In this document: piece by piece, positions 56,292 through 64,000 of the stretch
How the letters are laid out: every line of letters begins with the position of its first letter
How positions within the stretch are numbered: position 1 is the stretch's first letter
NCBI RefSeq assembly: GCF_003172875.1
Contig: NZ_QGKM01000023.1
Coordinates: forward strand, 62,001-126,000
DNA from: Leucothrix pacifica
GTDB lineage: Bacteria > Pseudomonadota > Gammaproteobacteria > Thiotrichales > Thiotrichaceae
Direction of reading: 5' to 3'
DNA: 64,000 bases
Made by a program: the position numbers and the translations under genes
The notes under the pieces: model-generated
Told to the model about the DNA's origin: nothing
The model's input: the letters and a program-made list of their open reading frames with translations, nothing else
Databases searched by the model: none

Positions 56292-57721
56292 TATTTTTCA
56301 GTATCCGCATCAGGTTTGAATGCTAAGAAGCGCGCAGCACCATCACGAATCACCAGAATTGCCAGTGTTTTATCGGATGCAATTTGTTTACTCAATTTCT
56401 GGAAAGTCGATACGTCTTCCACCAGCTTACCATCAAACTGAGTAATGATATCACCACGCTGCACATCAGCTGCCATCGCAGAATCACCTAGTACACGCTG
56501 CACTAAGATACCGCCTTTATCCACACCTACGGCATCACGAATATCATCATCGATATCCTCTACTGCCATTCCTAAAACAATATCAGATGTAGGCTCAGGC
56601 TCTGCCTCTCTCTCTTCAGGCTCTTCATCATCAATCTGATTCTCCAGCTCACCAAGCTGTAGACTGACCAGTAAATTAGACCCGTTGCGCTTGACTAAAA
56701 TATCGACCTTTTCATCCAGCCTTGCAGAGCCTACATGAAACGGAAGTGTCGCAGAGCTTTCAACGGTCTTACCTGCAAACTCAAGAATCACATCACCCGC
56801 TTTCAAAATTCCGTCCGCAGGCCCGCCCGGCATGACCTGAGCGACCAGTGCGCCAGTGGCATGATCTAATCCAAACGTTGGTGCCAGCTGACGCGACACC
56901 TCCTGAATATAAACGCCCAACCACCCGCGGCGCACCTCACCAGTCGTTTTTAACTGCTCAATCACATTGCGGGCTACATCAACGGGAATAGAGAAGGAAA
57001 GCCCCATAAAGCCACCCGTGCGGCTATAAATCTGAGAATTAATACCGACTACTTCGCCTTCAAGATTAAACAGCGGTCCACCTGAATTGCCAGGGTTGAT
57101 AGCGACATCCGTTTGAATAAAAGGCACATAGCCTTCAGACGGTAAATTGCGATCTTTCGCTGACACAATACCGGCTGTCACGCTGTGATCAAAACCAAAG
57201 GGGGAACCAATAGCAATTACCCACTCACCGACTTCCAGCTTGTCCGAGCTACCAAATGTGACCGCGGGTAAGTCCTCGCCTTCGATTTTCAGCAGGGCCA
57301 GATCGCTTCGCTTATCAGAACCAATGACTTCAGCATCCAGCTCACGACGATCATTCAAATTCACTTTAATCTGATCGGCACCGTCAACCACATGGTGATT
57401 GGTCACCACATAACCATCAGCTGACACAATAAAACCCGAACCCAGAGAGTCGTTTCCATCCTCGTCATCATCCTGACCATAGTCGAAGAAACGTCTTAGA
57501 AACTCATCCAAGGCCTCATTACCTGTGCCTTCTTCAGGAATTTCAATCCCCGGCGGTAATTTAGAACGATTAGGAAGTTGGCGCTCAGTGCTGATATTCA
57601 CAACAGACGCACTTTGTTTTTTTACCAGTGCGGTAAAATCAGGAAATTCCTTTGCGCAGACAAAGGAAACAGGGATAAGCAATAGCGCTAAAGTAGTGAG
57701 GGAAAAGGCCCGCATACGCAT
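56291..57721 (-). CDS. Do-like periplasmic serine protease (DegQ/MucD)
   Basis: A 476-residue HtrA protease that degrades or refolds damaged envelope proteins. A signal peptide ends near SFVCAK. The triad is His in TNHHVVDGA, Asp in KRSDLALLKI and Ser in NPGNSGGPL; two PDZ domains follow (about 260-350 and 380-470). The start at 57721 has GGAG upstream. As mucD in Pseudomonas, it belongs to the rpoE-rseABC operon. Confidence 0.93.
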   Translation of the reverse strand: MRMRAFSLTTLALLLIPVSFVCAKEFPDFTALVKKQSASVVNISTERQLPNRSKLPPGIEIPEEGTGNEALDEFLRRFFDYGQDDDEDGNDSLGSGFIVSADGYVVTNHHVVDGADQIKVNLNDRRELDAEVIGSDKRSDLALLKIEGEDLPAVTFGSSDKLEVGEWVIAIGSPFGFDHSVTAGIVSAKDRNLPSEGYVPFIQTDVAINPGNSGGPLFNLEGEVVGINSQIYSRTGGFMGLSFSIPVDVARNVIEQLKTTGEVRRGWLGVYIQEVSRQLAPTFGLDHATGALVAQVMPGGPADGILKAGDVILEFAGKTVESSATLPFHVGSARLDEKVDILVKRNGSNLLVSLQLGELENQIDDEEPEEREAEPEPTSDIVLGMAVEDIDDDIRDAVGVDKGGILVQRVLGDSAMAADVQRGDIITQFDGKLVEDVSTFQKLSKQIASDKTLAILVIRDGAARFLAFKPDADTEK

Positions 57722-57806
57722 TATAATAATTCTCCGGCAAGCGTGATCAGGCATCAATCAGCACAAACCGATTGTCTATACTGTGACGCTTGAAGCGATG
57801 AGATTA

Positions 57807-58292
57807 TTATAGCCTAAGTAATTTACTCGCTGGATTAAATTCAACGACTTTTTGTTCATCTTTAGACTTACCGAGCATGACAGGCTCAAGCTTGCCACAG
57901 ACAGTCAGATTCGCTGCGGTTCGATTAGCTGCCAGAAAGCCAAACGCCAATCCGGTTAAGCCAAGCGCGATGCTTGCGGCTTCGTTGAAAAAAAGCTTAC
58001 CCAAAAGAGCAAATAGCAACAAGCAAAGGATCGGTAACAGATAAGCCAATACGGAGCTGAGTAACAGATTCACTGAGTGAATACCGACGATAACATGATC
58101 ACCGGTCGAAGCATTATCCAGATTATCAATGCGAATGGTGCGCTGAGATTTGCGCTTAAGAATGCTGTTGAGAAAGGATGTTGAACATGAAGACTCTGAA
58201 GGACAGCCACTGCACGAGCCTGATTGCATAGGAGACACCCAAGCGTACTGAGCATTGCTGCTTACAACTATGGCCTTCTCTTCTATCATCAT
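57807..58292 (-). CDS. rseC: SoxR-reducing system / RseC family protein
   Basis: A 161-residue inner membrane protein. A cysteine-rich N-terminal part (SGSCSGCPSESSCSTSFL) may bind an Fe-S cluster, followed by two membrane segments (about 84-104 and 108-130). In E. coli RseC helps reduce SoxR with RsxABCDGE. It is the fourth gene of the sigma-E set. The start at 58292 or 58289 is not decided. Confidence 0.9.
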   Translation of the reverse strand: MMIEEKAIVVSSNAQYAWVSPMQSGSCSGCPSESSCSTSFLNSILKRKSQRTIRIDNLDNASTGDHVIVGIHSVNLLLSSVLAYLLPILCLLLFALLGKLFFNEAASIALGLTGLAFGFLAANRTAANLTVCGKLEPVMLGKSKDEQKVVEFNPASKLLRL

Positions 58293-58331
58293 GACTTGCG
58301 CACCCCCATGCACTTCAATATTTACTAGAGC

Positions 58332-59228
58332 TTATTCACCAAGATATTTGAGATTTTGAAAAACACTCTGCATGGTTGCTCTGGGAACTTCCCCTACCAG
58401 AGTAATTCTGTGGTTATTTTTTTGAGACGTCAACACATTCAGGGCTCCAGAGTTGATCGCACTGGTAACTTTCGGCTGAACGGTAGTGTTTGATGAAATA
58501 AACACCGATATTGAACTTAAACCATCTGTCAAAATGAAATGATCTGTGTTTTCACCTTTCTGAACTTCAGCATTTTGAGACGCTGGTACCTGACCAAAAT
58601 AAAAACCTTTTGGTAATTCAGTCACTTCCCAGTTGGCACTTGGTGACCCACCAGGCAAAATTGTCTCAGGCGGAACATTCGCTACAGCTGCAGTTTGCTC
58701 AACAGAAGCCTTATTATTTGAAGCGTGTATTTCCACTTGTGTGAAGGTGAATCGTTCGACTGCTTTGTGTTTGTTATTAATCAACGAATAAGAGAGAGGC
58801 AGGCCCGTTTCTTTATCAATACAGTACTTTTGCAGGTAACGCATTTTATCTTTAGGTCTGGCAATGACCACCTGACAGTCTCGCATAGCGACTTTTTTGG
58901 TGCCACCCACATCAAGAGAGTAAACCTTCTTCATGCTTTCGATCGACTGTGGAACCTTCGCCAGACTGAAACTACTTCGCTCCTTAGACACTGCATTTTC
59001 ACTACCATTCAGGCTAGTGATAACTTCTTTTTCAACACCACCTTCTACAATGTGTGACACCTTCAGCGTATTAACATCTTCACCTTTTATATGAACTAAA
59101 GTGCCGGTGTAATCCATTCGGTGCAAAGCATCATTCATCTTCATCAGAAGATTAGCACCAACCTCTGACGCAGTAGACTGCGCCGATAGGCTCACTAAGA
59201 CGACTCCTACCCACAAACGACCATTCAT
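58332..59228 (-). CDS. rseB: Sigma-E regulatory protein RseB/MucB
   Basis: A periplasmic protein of 298 residues that shields RseA from DegS and senses mislocalised lipoproteins or LPS. A signal peptide is present (VGVVLVSLSAQSTASE). The N-domain has MNDALHRMDYTGTLVHI and a C-domain from about 195. The start at 59228 lies one base after the rseA stop. Confidence 0.92.
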   Translation of the reverse strand: MNGRLWVGVVLVSLSAQSTASEVGANLLMKMNDALHRMDYTGTLVHIKGEDVNTLKVSHIVEGGVEKEVITSLNGSENAVSKERSSFSLAKVPQSIESMKKVYSLDVGGTKKVAMRDCQVVIARPKDKMRYLQKYCIDKETGLPLSYSLINNKHKAVERFTFTQVEIHASNNKASVEQTAAVANVPPETILPGGSPSANWEVTELPKGFYFGQVPASQNAEVQKGENTDHFILTDGLSSISVFISSNTTVQPKVTSAINSGALNVLTSQKNNHRITLVGEVPRATMQSVFQNLKYLGE

Positions 59229-59229
59229 A

Positions 59230-59874
59230 TTAAAAATCCGTCGAGTAACTAACCGCACGCACACTAGGCATCAACGTTGTTGAGCTAGCGTACTGCAAGT
59301 GGTGCGCCACGTACTTATTAATAATTCCACGGGTCTCAGCGTCAGGTAAACCATAGTGAGTATCGTCAGCTGCGGCCTGATAAGCCGGCTTGGCACTCAT
59401 CGACGCTGTCATGATTGCTGTATTAACAGCGACTGGGGGTGCTGTATTTGCCGGAGCGGTTGCAACCATTTCCGGGGACGCATTATTCGCTCCTGAGAAA
59501 TAATTTTGTATACTAATCGCGGCTACTGCGGCGACCGATGCCGCTACGGCATAACCTACTGCTTGCTTTGGAAAGATTCTACGCTTCGCGACATTCGCAG
59601 GAATGACCGTAGCGCTCTCATCGGGGATCTGTTGTTCAGGGATCTCCTCATCAGCAATGGCGTCCTGGATTCCTTTCAGAAATGATCCACCCGCTAAAAC
59701 CTGCTTTTCTTGTGACTGGTTTCTGACTGCCTCACCAATTAAAGCAAAGCTTGCAAACTTTTCACGCATCAACTCATCACCTTCAAGCTGATCGCACATA
59801 CGCTGTTCTTCAAATGATCCCGCTTCCCCATCCAGGAAAGCTGACAAGTATTCTTCTTTTGTTACATGACTCAT
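59230..59874 (-). CDS. rseA: Anti-sigma-E factor RseA/MucA
   Basis: A single-pass inner-membrane anti-sigma factor of 214 residues. The N-terminal cytoplasmic domain (LSAFLDGEAGSFEEQRMCDQL) binds RpoE. One membrane segment lies near 106-123 (AVGYAVAASVAAVAAISI). The periplasmic part is a poorly conserved, alanine- and proline-rich region whose end is the expected DegS site. It lies between rpoE and rseB. Confidence 0.93.
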   Translation of the reverse strand: MSHVTKEEYLSAFLDGEAGSFEEQRMCDQLEGDELMREKFASFALIGEAVRNQSQEKQVLAGGSFLKGIQDAIADEEIPEQQIPDESATVIPANVAKRRIFPKQAVGYAVAASVAAVAAISIQNYFSGANNASPEMVATAPANTAPPVAVNTAIMTASMSAKPAYQAAADDTHYGLPDAETRGIINKYVAHHLQYASSTTLMPSVRAVSYSTDF

Positions 59875-59909
59875 AGATCAACCCATTTTCGCCCTTGAAA
59901 CTAACGCCT

Positions 59910-60482
59910 CTACAACAAAGGCCTCAGCTCTTTCTCGATTGCTTCACGCGCCCGGAATATTCGCGAACGAACTGTTCCGATTGGACACTCCATCGCCTCA
60001 GCAATCTCTTCATAACTCATCGCCTCAAGCTCTCGCAGCGTAATCGCCACTCTCAAGTCTTCCGGTAATGCCTTTATCGCATCCATTACGGTGACGTGAA
60101 TCTCGTCTTTAAGCATCTCATGCTCTGGTGTTGCGAACTCACGTAGCGCATCAGCACTTCCGTATTGCTCTGCTTCCTGCGCATCAATGTCGCTGTCTGG
60201 CATGCGCCGGTTTCTGGATACCAGATGATTCTTCGCGGTATTTATCGCAATGCGATATAGCCAGGTATAGAACGCACTATCACCACGAAAGTTCCCTAGG
60301 CCACGATAAGCTTTGATAAACGCTTCCTGCGCAACATCCATCGACATATGAGGATCATGCACATAGCGGTTCACCAAGTTGATGACCTTTTGCTGGTATT
60401 TAAGAACCAAAACATCAAACGCAGACTTATCACCAGACTGTACTCGTTTGACCAGTTCTAAATCAGTTTGGTTCCCGCCCAT
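59910..60482 (-). CDS. rpoE: RNA polymerase sigma factor RpoE (sigma-E/AlgU)
   Basis: An ECF sigma factor of 190 residues that controls the envelope stress response. Region 2 has DVAQEAFIKAYRGLGNFRGDSAFYTWLYRIA, and region 4 has MSYEEIAEAMECPIGTVRSRIFRAREAI. It is first of the rpoE-rseA-rseB-rseC-degQ set. A candidate self-recognised promoter lies about 100 bases upstream. Confidence 0.96.
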   Translation of the reverse strand: MGGNQTDLELVKRVQSGDKSAFDVLVLKYQQKVINLVNRYVHDPHMSMDVAQEAFIKAYRGLGNFRGDSAFYTWLYRIAINTAKNHLVSRNRRMPDSDIDAQEAEQYGSADALREFATPEHEMLKDEIHVTVMDAIKALPEDLRVAITLRELEAMSYEEIAEAMECPIGTVRSRIFRAREAIEKELRPLL

Positions 60483-60581
60483 CGGGGCTACACTCCTTAG
60501 GTTAATAGTGACTATCAGCTCTAGCTGCAGAGGATAGTATCATTGTTAACTCGAAAAGTGTAAACCATGGTATCTACACCT

Positions 60582-60609
60582 TAAGAGAACAGAAAATCGC
60601 TATAGTTCC
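60582..60609 (-). promoter_or_regulatory. Candidate sigma-E promoter of rpoE
   Basis: On the minus strand GGAACTA (60609-60603), 15 bases, then CTCTTA (60587-60582) fit the sigma-E consensus GGAACTT-N15-GTCTAA with three changes. This is the expected place for autoregulation. Confidence 0.5.
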
Positions 60610-60705
60610 GCCAGCTAAAAAATAACTGATTAACGGTTCTACCTGCTGCGGACACAGGAAAGCGGCCTAACATACACTATTAGGCCAGAAAATTGAACGC
60701 TACAA

Positions 60706-61800
60706 TTAATGAACAGAACACTGCCAGACAAGAACCTTACGGCCAGTTTTCACTGCAAGTCGTGAAATACCACGATTCAAGCGAAGCAATTCATGCAGTG
60801 ATACCCCTGTTGAACGCGCAATCGTCGACAGTGGCACAGACTTTGTTACGGTGTAATGACGGCGCCAGAGCTTCGTGCGCTTAATGAGATCTGTAGTTCG
60901 TCGTATGGTCCTTGAAGTGGTATCGCGGCACACTTTTTGAGCAACCACCCTTGGCTTAGGAGCCTGGTAGGTTCGACTAACACGCACTGCCTTTCCCGGC
61001 TTGCGCTTCCACTTGTAATCAGGCTTTATGAAATAGCCACGTTTCTTTTGGGTTGAGCTACGAGCTAAGACAGCTTGTTTGACCGTTGCATCACGCGACA
61101 GAACCGGTGCAGCCTCCGGCGTACCTTTCAGACGGCTGTAGACCCCCATCACTCGCTTTACATATTCCTGAGTTTCACGATAAGGCGGTATGCCACCATA
61201 ACGATCAACAGCGCCCTCGCCTGCATTGTAAGCAGCAATAGCATACCTCATGTTTCCGGAGAATCGTTTCATCAGGAACCTAAGATAGCGAGTCCCCCCT
61301 TGAATGTTTTGTGCAGGCTTGTAGGCATCACGAACTCCAAAGCGTTTAGCTGTGGCCGGTATCAACTGCATCAATCCCTGCGCGCCCTTGTGAGATCTGG
61401 CCGTCTGTCTGAAACAGCTTTCGGCAGTAATCACAGAAATAATGAGCGCTTCATCCACAGCGTAGCGGCGACTGTTGGCACTAATGTAAGGCTGAAAGCT
61501 CTGTGCAGTCTTGCGGATTGCAGACGCTGAGGACTGATAGCAAGCTCGCTTGAGTCGCGACGACCTGACCGTTTTCTTTTTTACCGCTGTTTTTACAACC
61601 GCAGGCTGACTACTCGCCTTATTACTCACACTGGCAATAACAGTGGGTTGATTGAATTCCTTCAATCTGTTTTCCAATGAAAGCTCATCAGCGTTTACAG
61701 TAGTCACTAACCCTGTAAGCATCATGAATGATGCGAAACCAGCTTTAGCCCGAATTAAACCCCGTTGTGACGAATCCAATCTAATGTTCAAAGTATCCAT
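60706..61800 (-). CDS. Lytic transglycosylase with LysM domain
   Basis: A 364-residue periplasmic muramidase that cleaves glycan strands. After a signal-type hydrophobic segment (about 20-36) comes an SLT domain with the catalytic glutamate in ITAESCFRQTARS, then GAQGLMQLIPATAKRFGV and YAIAAYNAGEGAVDRYGG. A LysM-like domain closes the protein (YTVTKSVPLSTIARSTG). It is basic and lysine/arginine-rich between 250 and 320. It lies upstream of rpoE on the same strand. Confidence 0.88.
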   Translation of the reverse strand: MDTLNIRLDSSQRGLIRAKAGFASFMMLTGLVTTVNADELSLENRLKEFNQPTVIASVSNKASSQPAVVKTAVKKKTVRSSRLKRACYQSSASAIRKTAQSFQPYISANSRRYAVDEALIISVITAESCFRQTARSHKGAQGLMQLIPATAKRFGVRDAYKPAQNIQGGTRYLRFLMKRFSGNMRYAIAAYNAGEGAVDRYGGIPPYRETQEYVKRVMGVYSRLKGTPEAAPVLSRDATVKQAVLARSSTQKKRGYFIKPDYKWKRKPGKAVRVSRTYQAPKPRVVAQKVCRDTTSRTIRRTTDLIKRTKLWRRHYTVTKSVPLSTIARSTGVSLHELLRLNRGISRLAVKTGRKVLVWQCSVH

Positions 61801-61973
61801 ACTCTTTCTGCAGCATCCTAACTTCTAAAAGCCGGCCTTCTAGCCTCAATGCCAATTATCGCCGGAGTATACCCCAGCAATTCTGCATTCATTATTACAA
61901 ATTAGTATACTAAAGCCATTTCTTCATTAGACCGATAATACACTTTAACCTAAATTATATATATATTTCACAC

Positions 61974-61996
61974 ATATGATTACAAATTAATCATAT
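61974..61996. repeat. Inverted repeat in the region before the transglycosylase gene
   Basis: ATATGATT and AATCATAT pair around a seven-base loop in a very AT-rich region. A separate 10-base palindrome TAGTATACTA lies at 61903-61912. One may be an operator for the minus-strand gene starting at 61800. Confidence 0.45.
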
Positions 61997-62052
61997 TGAT
62001 GATTTTATTAAATCTTTTGTTAAGCAGCTTATCACCATAAGGAGAATAATAA

Positions 62053-62865
62053 TTAGGGACTTAATTCACTTAACTGTGCTAATTCCTCTTCCGTAAACCC
62101 TGCCTGCAGCCGCCCTTCAGTATAAAAAGGTCCCCGCAAGCCGCCACCCATATACGTTTTTAACAGCTCGCGAAACGTAGCCTCCGGCTCAAGATCCTGC
62201 TTTTCGCAACAATACTTAAACCAGTGAGAACCAATCGCCACATGCCCAATTTCTTCTGCCAAAATGATATGTAGAATAGCCACCGTATCGGTATCACCGA
62301 CCTGCTCCAGCCGCTTAATCATGCCAGGGGTCACATCCAAACCACGCGCCTCTAACACTCTGGGCACGAGCGCCATACGGATTAACACATCGTGGTCAGT
62401 TTTTACCGCCATCTCCCACAAGCCATTATGCGCAGGCATATCACCGTATTGATGTCCCATATCGCTGAGGCGCTGCCTGAGTAGTGAAAAGTGCTTCGCC
62501 TCTTCAGCAGCCACCAGCAACCAGTTCCGATAAAACTGATCCGGCATTTCACGGAAACGATAAATCGCATCCAGTGCCAGATTAATCGCATTAAATTCAA
62601 TATGACAGACCGCATGCACCAACACCGCCCTACCTTCGGGCGTTGTCAACTTGCGCATTTTCACCGACTGTGGGGACACTAATTCAGGTTTTTCAGGGCG
62701 ACCGGGAACCTCAACACGGACAATGTCAGTATCACTTTCCCTGCATAAGGCACCACCGCTCTCGTACTCCTGAAATAAAGCGCGAACCTGACTGACTTTA
62801 AGATCAATATCTGACTGCATCAAACAATCAAAAGCGGCGTCGTGAATAGACACTGGATTCATCAA
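62053..62865 (-). CDS. DUF455 ferritin-like protein
   Basis: A 270-residue ferritin-like family protein (PF04305) of unknown role. Conserved di-iron-type motifs are visible in CHIEFNAINLALDAIYRF, AAEEAKHFSLLRQRL and LAEEIGHVAIGSHWF. A redox or RNA-modifying role has been guessed for this family; nothing here decides it. GGGTG lies before the ATG. Confidence 0.88.
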   Translation of the reverse strand: MMNPVSIHDAAFDCLMQSDIDLKVSQVRALFQEYESGGALCRESDTDIVRVEVPGRPEKPELVSPQSVKMRKLTTPEGRAVLVHAVCHIEFNAINLALDAIYRFREMPDQFYRNWLLVAAEEAKHFSLLRQRLSDMGHQYGDMPAHNGLWEMAVKTDHDVLIRMALVPRVLEARGLDVTPGMIKRLEQVGDTDTVAILHIILAEEIGHVAIGSHWFKYCCEKQDLEPEATFRELLKTYMGGGLRGPFYTEGRLQAGFTEEELAQLSELSP

Positions 62866-62885
62866 TTACACCCCATAAACAAATA

Positions 62886-62907
62886 AACCCCGCCAATTGG
62901 CAGGGTT
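62886..62907 (-). terminator. Intrinsic terminator after erpA
   Basis: On the minus strand AACCCTGCCA and its partner TGGCGGGGTT form a stem with one T-G pair, and TTATTTGTTT follows. Confidence 0.75.
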
Positions 62908-62942
62908 CATAAAATTCTCACCTAAATGGTATGACTAGATCA

Positions 62943-63302
62943 TTAAACGTTAAATGATGATCCGCAACCACAGGTCGTCGTAGCATTCGGGTTACGAATT
63001 ACAAACTGCGCACCTTCAAGGCCTTCAGTGTAATCGATATCTGCACCAACCAAATACTGGAAGCTCATTGGGTCGATTAGCAAGGTAACACCGTCTTTTT
63101 GTACCGAAGTATCACCATCGTTGATATTCTCATCGAAGGTAAAACCATACTGGAAGCCGGAACAACCACCACCAGATACAAATACGCGAAGCTTCAATGC
63201 TTCGTTATTCTCTTCTTCAATTAGCGTCTTAACTTTAGCAGCTGCTGCATCGGTAAAGTTTAGCGGTGACATATCTTCAACCGGCATTGTTTCAACTGAC
63301 AT
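62943..63302 (-). CDS. erpA: Iron-sulfur cluster insertion protein ErpA
   Basis: An A-type carrier of 119 residues that hands Fe-S clusters to target proteins. Cysteines are in [16 protein letters not shown] and CGCGSSFNV at the C-terminus. The longer acidic-hydrophobic N-terminus before [15 protein letters not shown] fits ErpA rather than IscA. The start at 63302 has AGGAGTTAA upstream. Confidence 0.92.
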   Translation of the reverse strand: MSVETMPVEDMSPLNFTDAAAAKVKTLIEEENNEALKLRVFVSGGGCSGFQYGFTFDENINDGDTSVQKDGVTLLIDPMSFQYLVGADIDYTEGLEGAQFVIRNPNATTTCGCGSSFNV

Positions 63303-63368
63303 ATTTAACTCCTGATTCGTCAATACACACAGTATATCGACATTTCCTGCGCCTACCAAAAAAGCAGA

Positions 63369-63821
63369 CTATTTAACGGATACTCTAGCTTCAGCATCTG
63401 ACACATCTGCTGAATCTACGGCTGCCTGTACATGGCTGGCCAATTCATGATGAACCAGCTTACCATTGACGCCTGCACCCACTGCCATTTCCAGCAGATT
63501 ATAGTGCAAATCGCCATTAATTCGTGACTTCTCATAAAGCTCAACTTTGTTATTGGCCAACACATTCCCGTCAATGCGCCCATTCACCATAACATTCGAA
63601 GCCTTCACACTACCCTTTATGTGTCCGGCATCACTCAAAATCAAGGTACTACCCTCGTCATCTGAGATTAAATCCCCTTCAATCGTGCATTCCACATGAA
63701 GGATTCCGGAGAAATAAACGTCCCCTGCAATTTTGAGTTTGCGGTTTAACACCGCATCCACCCTCGGCCGGTTCGTTTGCGTATTCGCAATGACCTGCTT
63801 TTTCTTGTTCTTTTTGAACAT
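63369..63821 (-). CDS. Bactofilin (polymer-forming cytoskeletal protein)
   Basis: A 150-residue protein with the bactofilin beta-helix (GDVYFSGILHVECTIEGDLI; GHIKGSVKASNVMVNGRIDG; INGDLHYNLLEM). Bactofilins form nucleotide-free filaments that place cell-wall enzymes. The N-terminal KKNKKKQ tail could touch the membrane. It sits between argC and erpA, a common order in gammaproteobacteria. Confidence 0.92.
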   Translation of the reverse strand: MFKKNKKKQVIANTQTNRPRVDAVLNRKLKIAGDVYFSGILHVECTIEGDLISDDEGSTLILSDAGHIKGSVKASNVMVNGRIDGNVLANNKVELYEKSRINGDLHYNLLEMAVGAGVNGKLVHHELASHVQAAVDSADVSDAEARVSVK

Positions 63822-63850
63822 AGTTGTGTTTCCTATTGATCCCTTGCATA

Positions 63851-63877
63851 AATACCGACATAGCCCACATCGGTATT
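63851..63877 (-). terminator. Likely terminator after argC
   Basis: On the minus strand AATACCGA and TCGGTATT pair around an 11-base loop, and TATG follows. The stem is perfect but the T-run is short. Confidence 0.5.
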
Positions 63878-63925
63878 TCCATATAATACACCCTTCACCC
63901 AGCAGGGTATATCAAGACGACAAAT

Positions 63926-64000
63926 TATGGGAGCATCGCCGGATGACGTAGCGCTTCATTTTCTTCAAAGCCCAGCATCAGATTCATATTCTGAACCGCT
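63926..64000 (-). CDS. argC: N-acetyl-gamma-glutamyl-phosphate reductase ArgC, C-terminal end only
   Basis: Only the last 24 codons are in the window: AVQNMNLMLGFEENEALRHP then AMLP and stop. This is the conserved ArgC C-terminus (QNMN-LMLG pattern). The rest lies past the right edge. It is the arginine step after ArgB, encoded 33 kb away in this window. Confidence 0.75.

Overview
The window reads as the chromosome of a gammaproteobacterium, probably marine. It has gammaproteobacterial gene orders (dksA next to a Gly-Gly-Cys-Leu tRNA cluster, rluD-pgeF-bamD, rpoE-rseA-rseB-rseC-degQ-glutaredoxin-lepA-lepB-rnc-era-recO-acpS), an ectoine-breakdown pair at the left edge and a tripartite tricarboxylate (TTT) transporter set. 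I cannot name a genus from sequence alone; a Thiotrichales-like lineage is a guess.

Layout. (1) 1-10696 is a catabolic and sensory region: doeA (cut by the left edge) and doeB (broken by one extra G) for ectoine hydrolysis, then on the minus strand a D-2-hydroxyacid dehydrogenase, a PrpF-type isomerase and a TctC/TctAB transporter with a fused permease. A TctD/TctE two-component pair is divergent from tctC, and an MscS channel follows. (2) 10828-21456 is an integrated mobile element of about 10.6 kb. It sits at the 3' end of a tRNA-Leu(UAA) gene, is bounded by an imperfect copy of that tRNA end, and carries a P4-type integrase next to the tRNA. Repeated ATACCAAC motifs at both ends look like integrase arm sites. 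Inside are an AlpA-like regulator, a winged-helix replication-like protein whose 3' end is a six-unit iteron-like array, a DUF5681 protein, a FinO/ProQ-type RNA-binding protein, and an eight-gene operon of mostly unknown genes. That operon contains a Rep_trans-type initiator or relaxase, and all eight genes are joined by ATGA overlaps. No capsid, terminase or type IV secretion genes are present, so this looks like an integrated plasmid, IME or satellite rather than a full prophage or ICE.

(3) 21434-38591 starts with the tRNA cluster and dksA, then pgeF, rluD, bamD, radC, coaBC-dut, a phosphomannomutase, argB, an ICMT-like methyltransferase with a small exported partner, dsbB, grxD, creD, ygfX, selU (mnmH), mnmA, hflD and a DUF2799 lipoprotein. 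(4) 38714-64000 holds holA, rnfH, ratA, smpB, a 1381-residue SNF2 helicase, folB-folK, parC, an exonuclease, cysM, acpS, recO-era-rnc, a DUF4845 protein, lepB-lepA, a glutaredoxin, degQ, the sigma-E operon, a lytic transglycosylase, a DUF455 protein, erpA, a bactofilin and the end of argC.

The core genes are ordinary housekeeping genes for envelope stress control, protein export and quality control, RNA processing and folate, CoA and Fe-S metabolism. The part most likely to hold undescribed biology is the tRNA-Leu element.
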